The notes under the pieces: generated by a model | The model's database searches: none | What the model saw: the letters and a program-made list of their open reading frames with translations, nothing else | What the model was told of the DNA's origin: nothing | Source of the DNA: Solenopsis invicta | Lineage: Eukaryota; Arthropoda; Insecta; Hymenoptera; Formicidae | Direction of reading: 5' to 3' | Assembly (NCBI RefSeq): GCF_016802725.1 | Contig: NC_052668.1 | Location: forward strand, 26,468,501 to 26,532,500 | DNA length: 64,000 bases | Position numbers and translations under genes: made by a program | Shown: positions 24,563 through 37,264 of the stretch, piece by piece | Numbering within the stretch: position 1 is the first letter of the stretch | Layout: each line of letters opens with the position of its first letter

Positions 24563-26439
24563 AATTATACAGAAATTCTGAAAAATTCTGAGAAAAAAAT
24601 TTTCATCAGGTTTCCCGCAATCTCTATTTCCGCGAGGCCGCGAGAGCGTGTGGCGGAGCGTGGAGATGACAATTCGACGTAACTGTCGACCTCGATCCGA
24701 GCTAATCAGGGCTCTCTTCGATAACGATCGTCTCCCTCGATACGTGCACGCGGCTTCACGTTGTCGATGCGACACGGCGGCATTTAGATTCGCCGTTCGC
24801 GTGACACGCTTATGACACCGTTAGCCATCAGTCGTCAACGAGCGAGCGAGCCCTGAACGACAAACGTGCGCGGCACACACAGCGACGCGACGCGTCGCGA
24901 CGGGGAAAAGCCGGCGGAACCGGCTTATCGGGATGTTACGTACAGCGCGAATGCGTTGTTAAAACACGCGACACGCGCGGCTCATTGCGAGCGCGTGCTC
25001 GTCCTCGGCCTGATCTCTCTGCACCGATGTTTTATTAACGACTGGGTGAAACTCGGCCGGGGAAACCCATTTGCCCGGACGCCGAACGGGGCGACAAAAT
25101 AAATACCGATATCGAGCTTTCTACGAAGAAATGTTACAGTTGCTGCAGACCCGACTTTCAGAAACTGAGAGTAAAGAAAGGAGAAAAGGGTCGTGTGTCA
25201 AGTGACGCGGGTGACGAGAAGAAACTGCGCGCGTCGGTCGATGGATTCTCCTGGCTCAGTCGCAAAATTCAATAATCATGCTTTAAAAAGTAGTACAATG
25301 CCGACGCGACGCGTCGCGAGAGGCTGCAGAAGCGAGAGAGCTCGCGTCATCTCGTATTCCGTTCCTGGAATTTTCAATCTTGCTCTCTTCGGCACGTAAC
25401 ACACGCACGCACACAAGCACCCACATACACGCGCGAGCAAACACGTACGCGTGATCGCGGCGCTGTCTTTTTATTTATGACCGTCGCACCTGCTCGTATC
25501 CTTTCCCCTCTCCCGCTTTTACTCTCGTTGCGTTGTTATGCATGCGAACGATACCGATTCACGACGCACGATTTGCGAGCTTGTCAGCACCGACGAACTC
25601 GTGAAAATTTTGATCGGCACCTCAAACGCGACGAATCGCGCGTGTGTAGAAGATTGAGTTTCCGAATAGGCGGAAAGGGGGAATGGAAACGTGTGATCTC
25701 AATACGTCTACGTCGAATTAATGTACATGCGAAACCGGCTTTGGAATTTCTCAATATCGCTGCTCGAAATTTTAGGCAAGGCACACACTTTGAAAAACGT
25801 TAAATAAATACTATTAACGCTACCAATTTTTCATAGCATATAATAATTTATATAGTTAATTCTCCAGTTTAATAGTTTTTTTTATTGGTTACAAATGAAA
25901 TTTGTTTTGAGCTTTCACAAGTCATTTAGAATGTACTTTAGACTGCTTAACACGAATCTATGCAGGATTTTGAAAAATTTACTGCAAAAATTTGCAATTT
26001 TGACATTTTTCGACGATTAATAATTCTGGACTGGGCTACACACTTCTGCAAAATTTGAAACAAAAGATCTAAGATAAAAAGTAAATCAAACAAGAGTAGT
26101 TTTAGGGTTGTATCTAATCTAATCATTGAAACTTGATCTAATTTAATTAATAAATTCCGTCTATGGGCACATTTAGCTTTAAAAAACAGAGGTTCCACAA
26201 GATAAAACTCCTTTATATTTTTAAAGTTGAAAATCTGAAATTCAAACTCAAATTTAGGAAATTTTAAATGGCCATTTATACATTTTTTCCAACATAAATA
26301 ATTTAATTTTGCAAATTTTACAAATTTTGCCGGCCATATTAAATTATCAATTTTGAATAAGAAATGACTTGTTAAATCTCAAAGCAAAGAAAGTTGACCA
26401 GTGTTTGATCAGTGTTATTAATCATATTAATATTAATAT
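24563..26439. other. Gene-free stretch, CpG-rich then AT-rich
   Basis: 24600-25480 is CpG-rich with GCGCGCG/CACACA runs. Frames up to 108 codons (25477-25803) show no recognisable domain or consistent splice sites. 25810-26439 is AT-rich and non-coding. Confidence 0.35.
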
Positions 26440-26609
26440 ACTGAAAAAAGTATTTTGTTGTTATGTTCAAATTTCCTTGATTTCCTCGATTTAAATAAAT
26501 ATTTGCTAATATAAAATAATTTATTTTTTAACTTAGCAAATATTTCTTTTAATCAAAAAACTAATGTTAAATATATTTATTTAAACATAACAATTTCTTG
26601 TTTAGTGTA
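26440..26609. mobile_element. Short foldback MITE
   Basis: Left end TACTGAAAAAAGTATTTTGT; right end the complement of AACATAACAATTTCTTGTTTAGTG. The arms pair through GTTATGTT and AAATATTTGCTAA. Similar ends to the TACACTGAG-like group. Confidence 0.5.
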
Positions 26610-26654
26610 ATAATTAATATCAATAGTAATTGTAAATGTGTTGACAGTAATTAA

Positions 26655-27115
26655 TAAAAAATGAAAAATCGAGTTGAAGATTGTATGGAGAAATGTGGAG
26701 AATTTTACAGACTAAATAAATTTAATTTTAAAATGCCAACACGGGGAATTTAACGGTCTTTAGCAACGTACACAAAAAAAACAGTTGTAGGAAAGAATAA
26801 AAGCAAATTTCTCGTAGATGTAAAGATGAATGCGACATTTAAATCTGCTTCCTTGAATTTTAGAAATTATTTCCGTATAATTTACTTGTAAAATTAAAAA
26901 TTGAATTGAAAATTCTGTGGAAAAATGTTGAGAATTCTAAAGAGTAAATAAATTTAACTCTGAAATGCCAACACAGGAAATCTAACGATCTTTAGCGAAG
27001 TGAAAAAAAGAAAAAAAAAACAGTTGGAGAGAATAAAAAAAAAAAATTTCTTGTCGGTGTAAAGATGTATGCGATATTTAAATCCGCTTCCTTGAATTTC
27101 AGAAATTATTTCCGT
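26655..27115 (+). repeat. Two-copy direct tandem duplication, about 235-base unit
   Basis: Copy 1 (about 26655-26880) and copy 2 (about 26888-27115) share, in order, GGAGAATTTTAC-like sequence, TAAATAAATTTAA, AAATGCCAACAC, CGATCTTTAGC-like sequence, AAACAGTTG, GTAAAGATG and CTTCCTTGAATTT. The offset varies between 232 and 239 bases because of small indels. Non-coding. Confidence 0.8.
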
Positions 27116-28217
27116 GGTATCAATATGTGCGTCTGGGAAATGTTGTAACCGGAAACACATGAATAGCTACGTTCGAGTAAATTTCCAATACGTCTTCCGC
27201 AACGCGCTACTGCACATTGCCCTGAAATTTCGTTCCGGCAGAAATTAGTTTCGTTCAGGGTTTAAAGGTAGGCGGCACTCTCTCTAAATGGCGTACCTCC
27301 GGGGCATGACCTATTTCGAAGCTCGTCGGCAAACCAGTTACGCCTGCTAATCATTATTGCATACTTAACTTTCGTTGTGCGAGACGGCCGGGTAGCCCTT
27401 GGCGCTTTGGACTTGAGAAAAAAAATCGCGCCGCCATCTCGACCGATAATGGAAAAATGGTGTCAACATTAGCTGTTTTACGCCTCGGCGAGATCATTTG
27501 CCAATTACCAAACTCAAATGTTTAATCTCGTAGCTCGTAAGCTTACACGGCGTTATTCGCGTCCTTTCTTCTGATTTCTCGTTAATTGGTATCGTGGGAT
27601 AAAAAGGACAAATCTGGATTGGCGTCGTGGGCCCCATGTTTGCACGAGCGCGACGAATATTTCGCACGAATCCTCGGGGCACGGAGCGCGAGCAATCACG
27701 CCCCCGCGAAAAAGTCCTGACAAACTCCCTTTACGGGGACACGTCCCCGATAAGAAAGTTTTTCGCGAGCCGCCGAATCTGTATTTACCTTCGGCGCGCA
27801 CCGTGTACCCGGATTATTTATTTTTCCCCGGTGGTTACACAGCACCCTCCCCCCGGCCGGCGGAGGGTTGGCGCCTCTCCGTTATTTTCGCCGTCCGACG
27901 ACGGCGAGTGCACGGAATTGCGAGTTGGCCCGTCGTCGTCGTCATCGTCGAATCGTTACGTATTCCGCGTCGCTCGTCTCGGAATTGCGAGTTGGCCCGG
28001 TTTCGCGAAAGAACATTCGACGAACTTTGATAATCATTCGAAATTTCTCCCGCGCCGACCTTACGTTCAATTTCGAAGGATCGAGGTACAGAGGTGCCCT
28101 AGGAGGAACCAAACGTTCAGCCGCACTCGCGAGGATTCTTCGAACGAAAATCGGATCGTCGCGGTGTTTTTAATCGCGAACGATTGAAAAACGAAGAAAG
28201 ATTGGGTCTCGAACAAA
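27116..28217. other. Gene-free stretch, strongly CpG-rich at 27600-28190
   Basis: Several overlapping frames (up to 186 codons at 27627-28187) exist in multiple frames and both strands, as expected in GC-rich DNA poor in stop codons. They are Arg/Ser-rich and match no family I know. GGAATTGCGAGTTGGCCCG occurs twice as a direct repeat (about 27914 and 27980). Confidence 0.4.
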
Positions 28218-28955
28218 GGGGTAACCACTAAGATGTCTCATAGATTACATGATTTCATTTGATTTCATTTTTAATAGCACGTGTTATCTAATATTGTGAT
28301 ATCGTGTAAATATACGTACGACATTACGATATTGTACGAATATTCGTACGATATCTAGAATATTCTAGAATATTCATACGATATCTTGTGCCGGTAGGGA
28401 TATGATTTCATCTGATTGCGAATAATTTCATTTGATTACACAATAATTTTTCGTGATTGCATATGTAATTGTCAAATTTCTTGTGATTAAAAATGATTTT
28501 ATTTGACTAGAAACAGTATTATTTGCTAATTTGTTTTAAATAAAATTAAATCGAGGGCTAACCACTCAGAAAATAGATATATTCAAGACTTCATTGGGAT
28601 TCATTATGATTGATAAAAGATTTTTCTGATAAAAAGTCAATAAAAATTTTTGATAACTTTTTTTTTTAAAGACAACATGAAAAATTAATTACAAAAGCCA
28701 AAAACTTGTACTGATTTCATCAAACTTCATGATAGTTACACATGATTTCATTATAAGTTTCATGATGATTACACATGATTTCGAATTACACAGAAATCCA
28801 AAATGATTTCTTCTGATTTACATATGGTAATTTTATTATAATTTCATCTGATTTTACGATTACATTTAATTGCAAAATGAATATGTGAGAATTTCGTAAA
28901 GATTTCACAATGATTTCGCAGACACTGTCCCACGATCACATTAAGTGGTTACCCC
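28218..28955. mobile_element. AATCA-rich transposon with GGGGTAACCACT ends
   Basis: Inverted ends: GGGGTAACCACTAAGATG at the left and the complement GGGGTAACCACTTAATG at the right. Between them TGATTTCAT/AATCA words recur about every 10-12 bases. A third, internal terminus-like GGGCTAACCACTCAG lies at about 28554. A foreign piece (about 28273-28400, ending in GGCACAAGATATCG-type sequence on the complement) interrupts the motif series. The element lies in the reverse orientation to 61541-62425. No transposase. Confidence 0.7.
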
Positions 28956-30144
28956 CTCGATCTCGAAGATAAATAAAGGAAAAATCTATTCATTAAAAAA
29001 TGTCAAACACGGGAATTATCGAAAGAAGAAAACAAAAACTCCTAGTCGGGTTTTCGGTACATGAAAAATCAATCTCGAAGTTATCGGACACACTCGCGTC
29101 TATACGCTTGAAAAAATCCGAGGTGCAATTTTTTAATTAATCTTCAGATGCCCGAGGACAGAAGGCCTAGTAATTTATTCCTTGCTCTCCATTTCGAACT
29201 TTCAATCTCATTCTTCGTACGTTACATCCCTTTGAAGTACGCCGAGCTCTCTCGCAGCTGGAATTAATCATCAATTAATCAACAAGAGCGCATGTTGACA
29301 ACGCTGATATAAAATTATTTGTCACATCATGCGCGCGCGCGCGCGTGTGTATAATAAATTCATACGCCGCGAACGGAATGATTTGTTAATGGACGTATCA
29401 GCCTCGGGGCGTCGCAGTCTCCGCTGGCACCAGCAGCTACGGTTGCTGCGGCAGTGTGCGCGGCAACGCGTTTCGCTCGTTTGTTCTGTCACGGCTTGCG
29501 GGCACCGCGAGAAACGGACGCACATCGCGTACGACACGGCGCGCCTCTCCGGCGTGGCTTGTATAACATTGTTTGCGTTAGATCTTGCGGGAGAGTAGCA
29601 GAGTGCGCTGACGCGATCCGCGACGCGAGGAAGCACCCTCGAGAGATAACTTACAGATTTTTACCACCAAGAACTTGCGACCCGCGCGAGCGTGGATACC
29701 ATATTGGGTACAAAAATACGTTTTCTACAGGTACCTTACACACAACGTGAGCGTCTCGAAGCCAGAACGACCAAAGTCGCGTTTATTCAACTCTCCGAGC
29801 GACTCGGAAGCTCGATGGGAAGGTCTATATACAGATATGAGAACTTTGCTCTTCTCTCCCCTTTATCCCAAAGTCCTGGGAACGGCATTGATTGTTCTGG
29901 TTTCGCGACGTGTCAATATACATCCTAAATGTCATTTGTATCGAAGATTCGACCCTAAACTTAATCTGGAGAAGGTCGTGGGCGGTTACGATTTCGCATT
30001 ACATTGCAATATATGTACCTTCGATTATTACAATAAAGTGTCTCCTAACAAGCGAGGTCTCGACTGAACTGGCACCGTTTTACTTAAAGAGCCCTTCCCT
30101 TTCTTTTTACTCGTGAGATTAATTTTAGGATTTTTTTTTTTTGT
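28956..30144. other. Gene-free stretch with CpG-rich island at 29320-29700
   Basis: Contains a (GC)n(GT)n run at 29332-29350 and a CpG-rich segment. The longest frame (29675-30067, 130 codons) has no recognisable domain and no conserved splice context. It is not called as a gene. Confidence 0.35.
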
Positions 30145-30575
30145 AAAAACTGTGCGACGGATCGCTTTCAAATTTTGTACATTTAAGTATTCTATGTATC
30201 TTCAACAATGTGTAAAAGAAATAATTATGTATGAAATAATACTAAACGTATTTTTAAACGTATTTTTTTTTTGAAACTGTATTTTCAAAGTCTATGTGCA
30301 CGATAGCTCCAAAACTATTAGACTTCTGCTTTGGCATTTATTATAAAGTCAATGTCTATCTAAAAAATGAACCCATTTTTCAAATTCTCAAATTTTTACA
30401 AACATACTTTTTGCTTGACAAAAAACTAATTTTTTGACGAAAATATGTAATATTAAATTCTTCATTTTATATCTTTTAGATAAATTAACATTTTTTAACA
30501 ATTTTTATATTATACATTGTTAAAGATACTTGGAATAAATGTACAAAATTCGAAATCGATCTGTCGAATAGTTTT
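30145..30575. repeat. Inverted repeat, about 75-base arms
   Basis: The left arm has AAAACTGTGCGACGGATCGC, then AATTTTGTACATTTA and CAACAATGT. The right arm (about 30505-30575) carries the complements, ending in CGATCTGTCGAATAGTTTT. Decayed foldback element; the interior is AT-rich. Confidence 0.6.
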
Positions 30576-32206
30576 CACCAAAACAATTTATACATTTTTT
30601 ATTTTTGCGTGTAGGAAAAAAAAGGAAAAGCTCTTTAAAGACGCCGTTTTCTTTGTTAAAAATCTTCAAATGTAATTACGAGCATTTCTTATAGTTTACG
30701 AGTCACCGAGAATATATATAATATATGTAGTTCTTTGTCCGTGAGTAAGAATTAACGCGATAAGAACACACTTGAAGGTAATGTGTTGGTCTTTCATACA
30801 TAGTCCACGTTTGGAATGTCTAAGCTATCACTTTCCACGTAATCTGAGTAGATAAATGAGGCGACCGGCCTGGAAAAATGCGTTCCTAATCAAGAAAAAA
30901 AGAGTTCCTCGGAGCTACGTGAATTAATGTCACGTATGGTCTACAGTCGTAGCGAAAGTCATACATTATGATTAACGTTTAAATGTATTTATCGATATGT
31001 TATACTCACGTATAAAATAAATGGAAGAAGAAAATTAAAACGCAAACTCTTTGAAGAGTGTCTTTTTTTTCTCCTACCGACCTCTTCAGATGACGAGTAA
31101 TCGTTATCGCCTGCGATTTACTTGTGTGTTGAATATAGTGATAGTTTAAACATTCTACAAGTAGACTATTATTCTCCGTCTGGAGAATATAAAATATTTA
31201 TATATTTCTAATTGGAAAATTATCTACAATGTACAGTCATTCGCAAGAAATTGAAGAAACAGTCCCATCTCCACGATTACGAGAGAACATTCCCGTAGTC
31301 TTTCTTCCCCTTAGGGCATAATTTACTAAAATAACATTTCATTTAATTTTAAACTCAAACACACTAGAAGAGTGTGTTATGTAATTGATAAAAAGAGAAT
31401 TCCTGTTTCTTAAATTCGTCGTGAAAATTAATTTGATCGTCGTACTCGCTAAGGTCCTGTCCAACAGCTCGACTTAAATGTGCGATACAGCGTCTCTTAT
31501 CCTTATCAATGCTCGATTTTAAGGCTACTCGAATTTTCTCTCGCTCACCTGGAAAATAGGTGATACCTTAATTAAACCGTCTTTCGTAACGAACCGCCGG
31601 CGATTTATCGACGGTAGTCCAGCGATCGAGCAATCATCGATCTTGGCTCGAGGCGACGTGGGAATCCGGGCGATGTGGGTTACAGCACACCGGCGAACGC
31701 AAAGCGAGACGAGGCAGGCGGTGAAATCAAGGCCCGTCGCACAAAAGCCGCCGTGTGCTCAAGCCGCAGTCCCGCTGCCTGCAAGCAGCGTATACGAGAG
31801 ACACGGCTCGGCGTGCACGCCATCGGAGACAATAATTATCAAGCAAACTTTATAACGAACTTGGACATAGTACTCGCTCATCCGTTGCGCGTCTCTGCCG
31901 GAATCGACGTCGTCCCGATATCGACGTCCTCCTTTGTCGCGAACGACGAACGATTAATGGCAAAAATCGCGCGAGCCTTTACTCTCTCTCTCTCTCTTTT
32001 TCCCTTACTTTCACGTTTGCGAACGCCCAGATCGTCGGCTCAATACGCTTTCACAATGTACGAATGCCCGTTTATTTTAGGATGACGCGAAGAGATTTTA
32101 TCACGAACTTTTCGGTAGTTTATCATTCCAGCGTGATCCCAATGTTGCTTGTATCTATCATCGTATCTTTGACTACTGGAAAATGTCGTTTATGATATAA
32201 TGGCAA
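30576..32206. other. Gene-free stretch
   Basis: AT-rich to 31430, then CpG-rich around 31600-32090 with two overlapping short frames on the + strand. A (CT)n run lies at 31981-31998. No exon recognised. Confidence 0.35.
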
Positions 32207-32637
32207 GAGAGAGCACTGAAAGAATTATTTTGCTGTGTCGTAATCAAAATTTGGTAGACGTAAGCTAAAAACGTGGTTCCTTTTATTTAGTTCTCGCTAC
32301 AAAAATATATTTGCGATAATAATATTTCAAATTTGATAATAATTACCAATTCTTTTTTAATTATCATTTCCAGTAATACTAAATGAAGGGTCCAAGAAAA
32401 TAAACAAGTGAAAATAAACATAATAATTGTTTCGTTAATGACGAATTTTAAATTGATATTAACGTAAAACGTTACGCAAATAATTTGATTGCGGTTACGT
32501 TGATTTAAATAAATTTGTGAACTTTGCTCTGTCCACAATAAATTTGATTGGCGCAAATAAAATATTTCGCATTGCCAATCATAATGTACGTGTGCCAAGT
32601 ATTTTGATTGCAATTAAAAAAAAATAACTTTCTCAGT
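32207..32637. mobile_element. Foldback MITE with CACTGA-type ends
   Basis: Left end GCACTGAAAGAATTATTTTG; right end the complement of ATAACTTTCTCAGTGGG. Inside, GTAATCAAAATTTGGTAGACG-like and complementary GCAATCAAAATACTTGGCAC-like arms pair. Non-coding. Confidence 0.5.
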
Positions 32638-34640
32638 GGGTGTGATTCTGCGAATGGAAATTCGACAATTTTGAAGACAGAATTTTCAAAAGTTTGCCGC
32701 GAAGATTCTAGGAGCTATTCGTGTATGATAAATCTTATATCGCATATAGCTATATGAATAAGAAATCTCGATATTGCTTGGATATGCGTATACGCGCTCT
32801 AATACTGAAATCGAAGGGTATACTTCCAAAAATATCTCTCTCGACTCTTTTTACGAAGGCACTTGAATATTATTGCTACTTTTCAATAAATCAGAGATTA
32901 AATCGAACCATAGAACACCGCGCAGCGCAATATTCCCACCTCTTCGCAGTTGGAATACTTTTTGCGCGTAGCGGGGCTTACACTCCCGAAATTCATTCTC
33001 AAGCTGTCTCCTTAGCAGATTTGATATTTCATAACTTTGTGAGCCAAAGCTATAACGTATAACACCGTGCGCGTTTTGTATATTCCACCGAGTCTAATAC
33101 GGTATCGGCGATATTCGGGGAGAAAATCTCGAAAAATCTTTTATTAAAAATATTCCATATCGGACCATCTTTCTCGGCACGTCTCGCGAACGCGCTCGCA
33201 ACTTATGAAAATAGTTTCTCGGCGATTAAGTAATATCATAGTGAACTACATATCATAGTGAGCTAGCACTTTAATACGAGAAGACGACGTTCTCGTCCTT
33301 CGTCAATGATCCCAAAGTCGTCGCGCGCGGGGCGCATCGACTCGGGCTCGCGCGAACGTTTAGGCTCTTCGTCTCGAGCGCGACAGGAGCGCGTCCTTCG
33401 TGGCACTGACATAATATACAACGCACGCGTTCAAGACGTCACGCATTCCATCCGTGTAACGGCCAGCCGTTCGTAGAATCGTGACAGCGAGCCCTCCGTT
33501 CCTCGCAATTGGAACGACCCTGAACTCCTCCTCCGTCGTCGTCGTCGTCGTCGTCCGACAATGACGACTTTCACTTGGCCACTTGGAGAGAGACCCCGGG
33601 AGCCGATCGGCCCGACTGACCGACCGACCGAAAAACGCACGATCGCCTCTCATCGTCGATCCAAGAAACGTTCGATCCTCGTGCTCGATCTCCAAGGACG
33701 CGAAACGCGAACTTGACACGTTCCTGTCACAGCAATTTTCTCCTACGGCCTCCTTCTCGATGGTTTCCCAGCTTGAAATGGTCGTTGAAAGCGCTCCCGT
33801 TACCCATGGTTAATGAAGAGCTATCCAAACCGGCATCATTAATGGCACGTTAGATGACCAAGGGACGCATTGTCGCGAAAATAATCGCTAGGCATATTTT
33901 GATGATTGCGGGGACCACTGGCGTGATAACTGGCAGGTCTGCGAGGTCCGATGAGTATATATATTTTCGTGAATTGAAAGTGTGCCGACCGAGTTGCGAT
34001 TAATATATCCACACACATGGGAACATTTTAACCGTGGTTTCCAGTCTTCTAGTTCGTCTAAACAATTATCTTAATTTGCATTGGACCAGGTCGGAATTGA
34101 AAAGAATTTCGCCGTTACTTCCCTCTTACAAATCTGTCGTAAACATCTAGCGATATAACAACTGCCCTTTTAAGCATTGTCCGTTTGCCCAACGAGTCGA
34201 TCGCAAAAATTCGGAACGATCTCCTTGAATTCTCTCCCCTCCGCGGCAAGCAACGTCCACGCGTATCCTTCTTCATTTCTCTTGCCGATCCTCGTCGACC
34301 GCAAGTCGATGACTAGTTTTAGATAAATCCACATCAGAGCGCGGTGACTCCAATAAAATCCAATTGGTGCCGAGCGAATTCTCTCTCCGTCCTTTCATGA
34401 TGAGGATCTACGGCGTCGCGCGGCGGCAGCAGCCTGTGCTGCCTTTAAGTCGCACTTCGCACATCACGGCAGCACGTCTTGTACCCATTTTCCCTCTTTC
34501 CCTCCCCTCCCCCTGCTATCGCACAAATCTAAATCGATCCTGCCTCGATCGAGCGACGACCGGAAAATGTCCAGCGCGACCAAGGTTTCGGGAGTCGACT
34601 CCGATCACGCGCGAGGCTGATGGACGACGGTGGTTCTCGA
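32638..34640 (-). other. Region downstream of Mitf, probable 3' UTR and intergenic DNA
   Basis: Follows the Mitf stop on the - strand. A possible polyadenylation signal AATAAA (complement at 33140-33145) lies about 1.5 kb past the stop; nearer candidates were not obvious. 33280-33720 is CpG-rich and includes a (CGT)n run. No separate gene seen. Confidence 0.35.
33533..33555. repeat. (CGT)n trinucleotide repeat
   Basis: Seven to eight CGT units in a CpG-rich segment downstream of Mitf. Confidence 0.85.
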
Positions 34641-34883
34641 CTACGCGACGATGTCCATATCGGACGAGGAGTTCGACGTGGTCACCGCCAGGCTGCCGAG
34701 GGTGTCCTCGTCGGCTAAGCCGTGGTGACAGCCGGTCGCAGGTGGGCTCAATGGTGGCAGGTGCGGCGACGACAGCATCGGGTCGCCGCCGTGCACGGGG
34801 CCGACGGTGTCGTCCTCCATGAGGTCCTCGAGATGCGACATGCTGAGACTCGTCGCCTCTTCCGTCACCGTCAGATCCGGCAT
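34641..34883 (-). CDS. Mitf: Mitf, last coding exon (acidic C-terminus)
   Basis: Final exon of the microphthalmia/TFE transcription factor gene, 80 codons plus TAG at 34641-34643. On the - strand it follows the acceptor TTTTTTCTGCCGTAG and starts in phase 0, which fits the phase-0 donor of the zipper exon. The protein has EEATSLSMSHLEDLMEDD, then GGDPMLSSPHLPPLSPP, and ends SSSDMDIVA. The segment around EDLMEDDTVGPVHGGDPMLSS corresponds to the conserved C-terminal block of vertebrate MITF/TFEB (a DD-T-SPV-DP-LSS pattern). The first codon is ATG by chance; it is read as internal because the frame joins the zipper exon. Longer frames on both strands over this exon are shadows. Confidence 0.85.
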   Translation of the reverse strand: MPDLTVTEEATSLSMSHLEDLMEDDTVGPVHGGDPMLSSPHLPPLSPPATGCHHGLADEDTLGSLAVTTSNSSSDMDIVA

Positions 34884-36269
34884 CTACGGCAGAAAAAACA
34901 TCCGACGTCCTGTAAAACGAGCCGTCCACGAGCGCGCCGGTACTCGGACCTGGGACTCGGACGGGATGCGAGGCGTGAGACGAGAAGCGGGAGAGTTGAG
35001 AGGGACCCGACGAGTATTTCCGCATGCGAGATCCGCCGCCGTGGGAGCAGGAACGGATACGCTGGAAATCCATTATGAAAATAGGGATGTTTGGAGTGTC
35101 GGAGTACTTCCGTGAAAGTAGGAGCGGACGTGGCGTTGAAGTCGCCGCGATTGGAAGCCGGGATTGGGATATGCGCTTATATTTGATCAGGCCCATTGGT
35201 GGTTAATGATAGTGCGGTGCGGTGCATCGAGTTTACGTGTATGCGAGGAATATTGAACGCTTATTGCTATTTACATTGCTCGTATGATAGGATATGATGA
35301 GATTCGTGGCGAAATGGGCAATAAGGAACTGACTAGGGGATGCCAGTTTCGAAAGCCGTTAGATGAAAAAAATGAGCACGGAGGAAGCGCGGGGTGTTTT
35401 AATTAAACGAGTCGGTTTTAAAAATACCATAAGATAACAAGTAAAAAAATTGATGACACACGACAAGATAGGGTAAGATTGCCGAAGATCGCACCACTTT
35501 TCACATAAAGATTATAAATTCTTCCAAGAAGATTTATATTCTTGATTATACATGAAACAATGAATTGTTGATTTAATACTAATTTTTATCTATGTGCGAT
35601 ATCGGCGACCTTACCCTACAGTCTTCAATAAAACAATAAAAAGGGTTGGAAGAGGTGAAACGGACCACCTTCTTTCGCTTCCAGACGATTAAAAAAAATA
35701 AAATATTCGGTGTAAACGAGCTTTAAACGTCTACGTGTTACCTGTACGCATTAATCGAAGTAAGCTGATTGAAGCTGTTTCTCAACCAGGCGCGCAGTTA
35801 ACTCCGGCAACTTTGCGAAGTCACAGACGTGGGTCGGCTTACCAGAACCGGAATTAATTTCCAATCGCATTTCAGGCGCAAACGACTGTGATCCAATTTG
35901 CCTGCCGTTATATTACCGATGCAACTAATTCGTCGGATTACTTGCTACAGTCTTCCCGTTGCGCCGAATTCGTATGAATTACGCGCAACGAAGACGTTCG
36001 CCTGTACTACATGTACACCGCAAGTAAAAGGAACCGCAAGACAAATCGCGCGAGCACTACTACATCACTTAACTGTAAAGTATGTTTTCTGAAGATTCGT
36101 ATAAATTGGTGATTCATCAGAGGCTAATGGCGGGCACAGTTCTTTTTTTGCGGCAAGAGAAAACCGCGCGGATGTATTTCTTATTCGTTTAAATAATAAA
36201 GATCTCTCTTTCTCTCTCTCCGGTTTAGCGTTTCGATACACGACCGCGATCGTGCGATTTCATATTTGA

Positions 36270-36287
36270 CGCGGCGGCGGCGGCGGC
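36270..36287. repeat. (GGC)n trinucleotide repeat
   Basis: About six GGC units inside the Mitf intron, in a CpG-rich segment. Confidence 0.8.
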
Positions 36288-37031
36288 AGCGGTATTCGAA
36301 GCAATCGCCCGCACCTTTTTGTTTTTTACATAACCGCCCGTGCACTTGGACGACGCGTTTTAAATTTGCATGAAAAAAATGCCGCGGCCGTTGCGCAACG
36401 CGGTTTCTGACGTTACAGCTCATTCGGCGATTATCCTTTGTCCTGGAGTGTGGCGCGCGGCCGTGTTCTTCACGCGAAAATATACGCGTCGAGATGCGAG
36501 ATAAAAGGTATACGTCTCGCGTGAGGTAGCGCGTACGATAAGAGGCGGACGGGGCGATAAGGACGTACTGCGCTCCGCGGACGTACGCACGATGCCGGTG
36601 GCAAAGGTAAATATTTTGCACGACATTCAGGCGCGTGCGGATTTAACGTGTGCAATTACGTTTTGCAATTATGCAATCTCGGGAACGAACGCGTTGCGCA
36701 AATCCTTCGCGCGTGTAGCGCCTTTTCTAGCGCGCACCGCGAAATAAGAGCCACTTTTGGCGAACTGTAACGCCTCGTTTCAACATAAAATAACAAATTG
36801 AGTAAGAAGCCTGAATATAAGTAGAGGTGCTACAAGCGGATCCTTAATAAATCGACCACGGAGAGAGTTTTCTCTTAAAATAAATGAACTTTCGTAAGCA
36901 CGGTAGGCGCGGAACAACATGGGGGGTTTATGAAGAATTTGACTAAAAAGTATTGTTACTGAATTTACTGTAACCTTTGCTCTACAACCGTGGATGCTTC
37001 GTGTCCGATCGATTTCTATTTGTGATATCTA

Positions 37032-37264
37032 CACTGAGGGAAAAATTACTAAATTTTGATAAATATTCATTCAATTAGTTTTAACAAAATACAATATTTA
37101 CTAATGAATATATATTTATATTACAAATCGCTAATTTAATTTAGGTGTCATTTTTTCCTGTAGAATAAATATTTATGTTTCATAAATAAATATCTCACTA
37201 GTGCTATTCAAATGAACATGTATTATTCATATTTATTAAAATTTAGAAATTTTTCCTCTCAGTG
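37032..37264. mobile_element. Foldback MITE, CACTGAGGGAAAAATT ends
   Basis: Inverted ends CACTGAGGGAAAAATTACTA and the complement CACTGAGAGGAAAAATTTCT, continuing through AAATTTTGATAAATAT-like sequence on both sides. AT-rich interior with repeated AATAAATAT words. Best-preserved member of the CACTGAG group, located inside the Mitf intron. Confidence 0.75.

Noticed and set aside
27627..28187. Open frame of 186 codons on the + strand
   Set aside because: Three frames are simultaneously open in this CpG-rich island; no domain or splice partner.
29675..30067. Open frame of 130 codons, less Arg-rich than most
   Set aside because: No homologous domain recognised, an overlapping frame is also open, and no flanking splice or promoter evidence. 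Left open only as a candidate for RNA-seq.
34364..34822. Open frame of 152 codons on the + strand over the Mitf end
   Set aside because: Antisense shadow of the Mitf exon and GC-rich flank; low-complexity Arg/Ser composition.
34516..35196. Open frame of 226 codons on the - strand overlapping the Mitf C-terminal exon
   Set aside because: Different frame from the recognised Mitf exon; Arg/Ser-rich shadow of GC-rich coding DNA without its own splice or start context.
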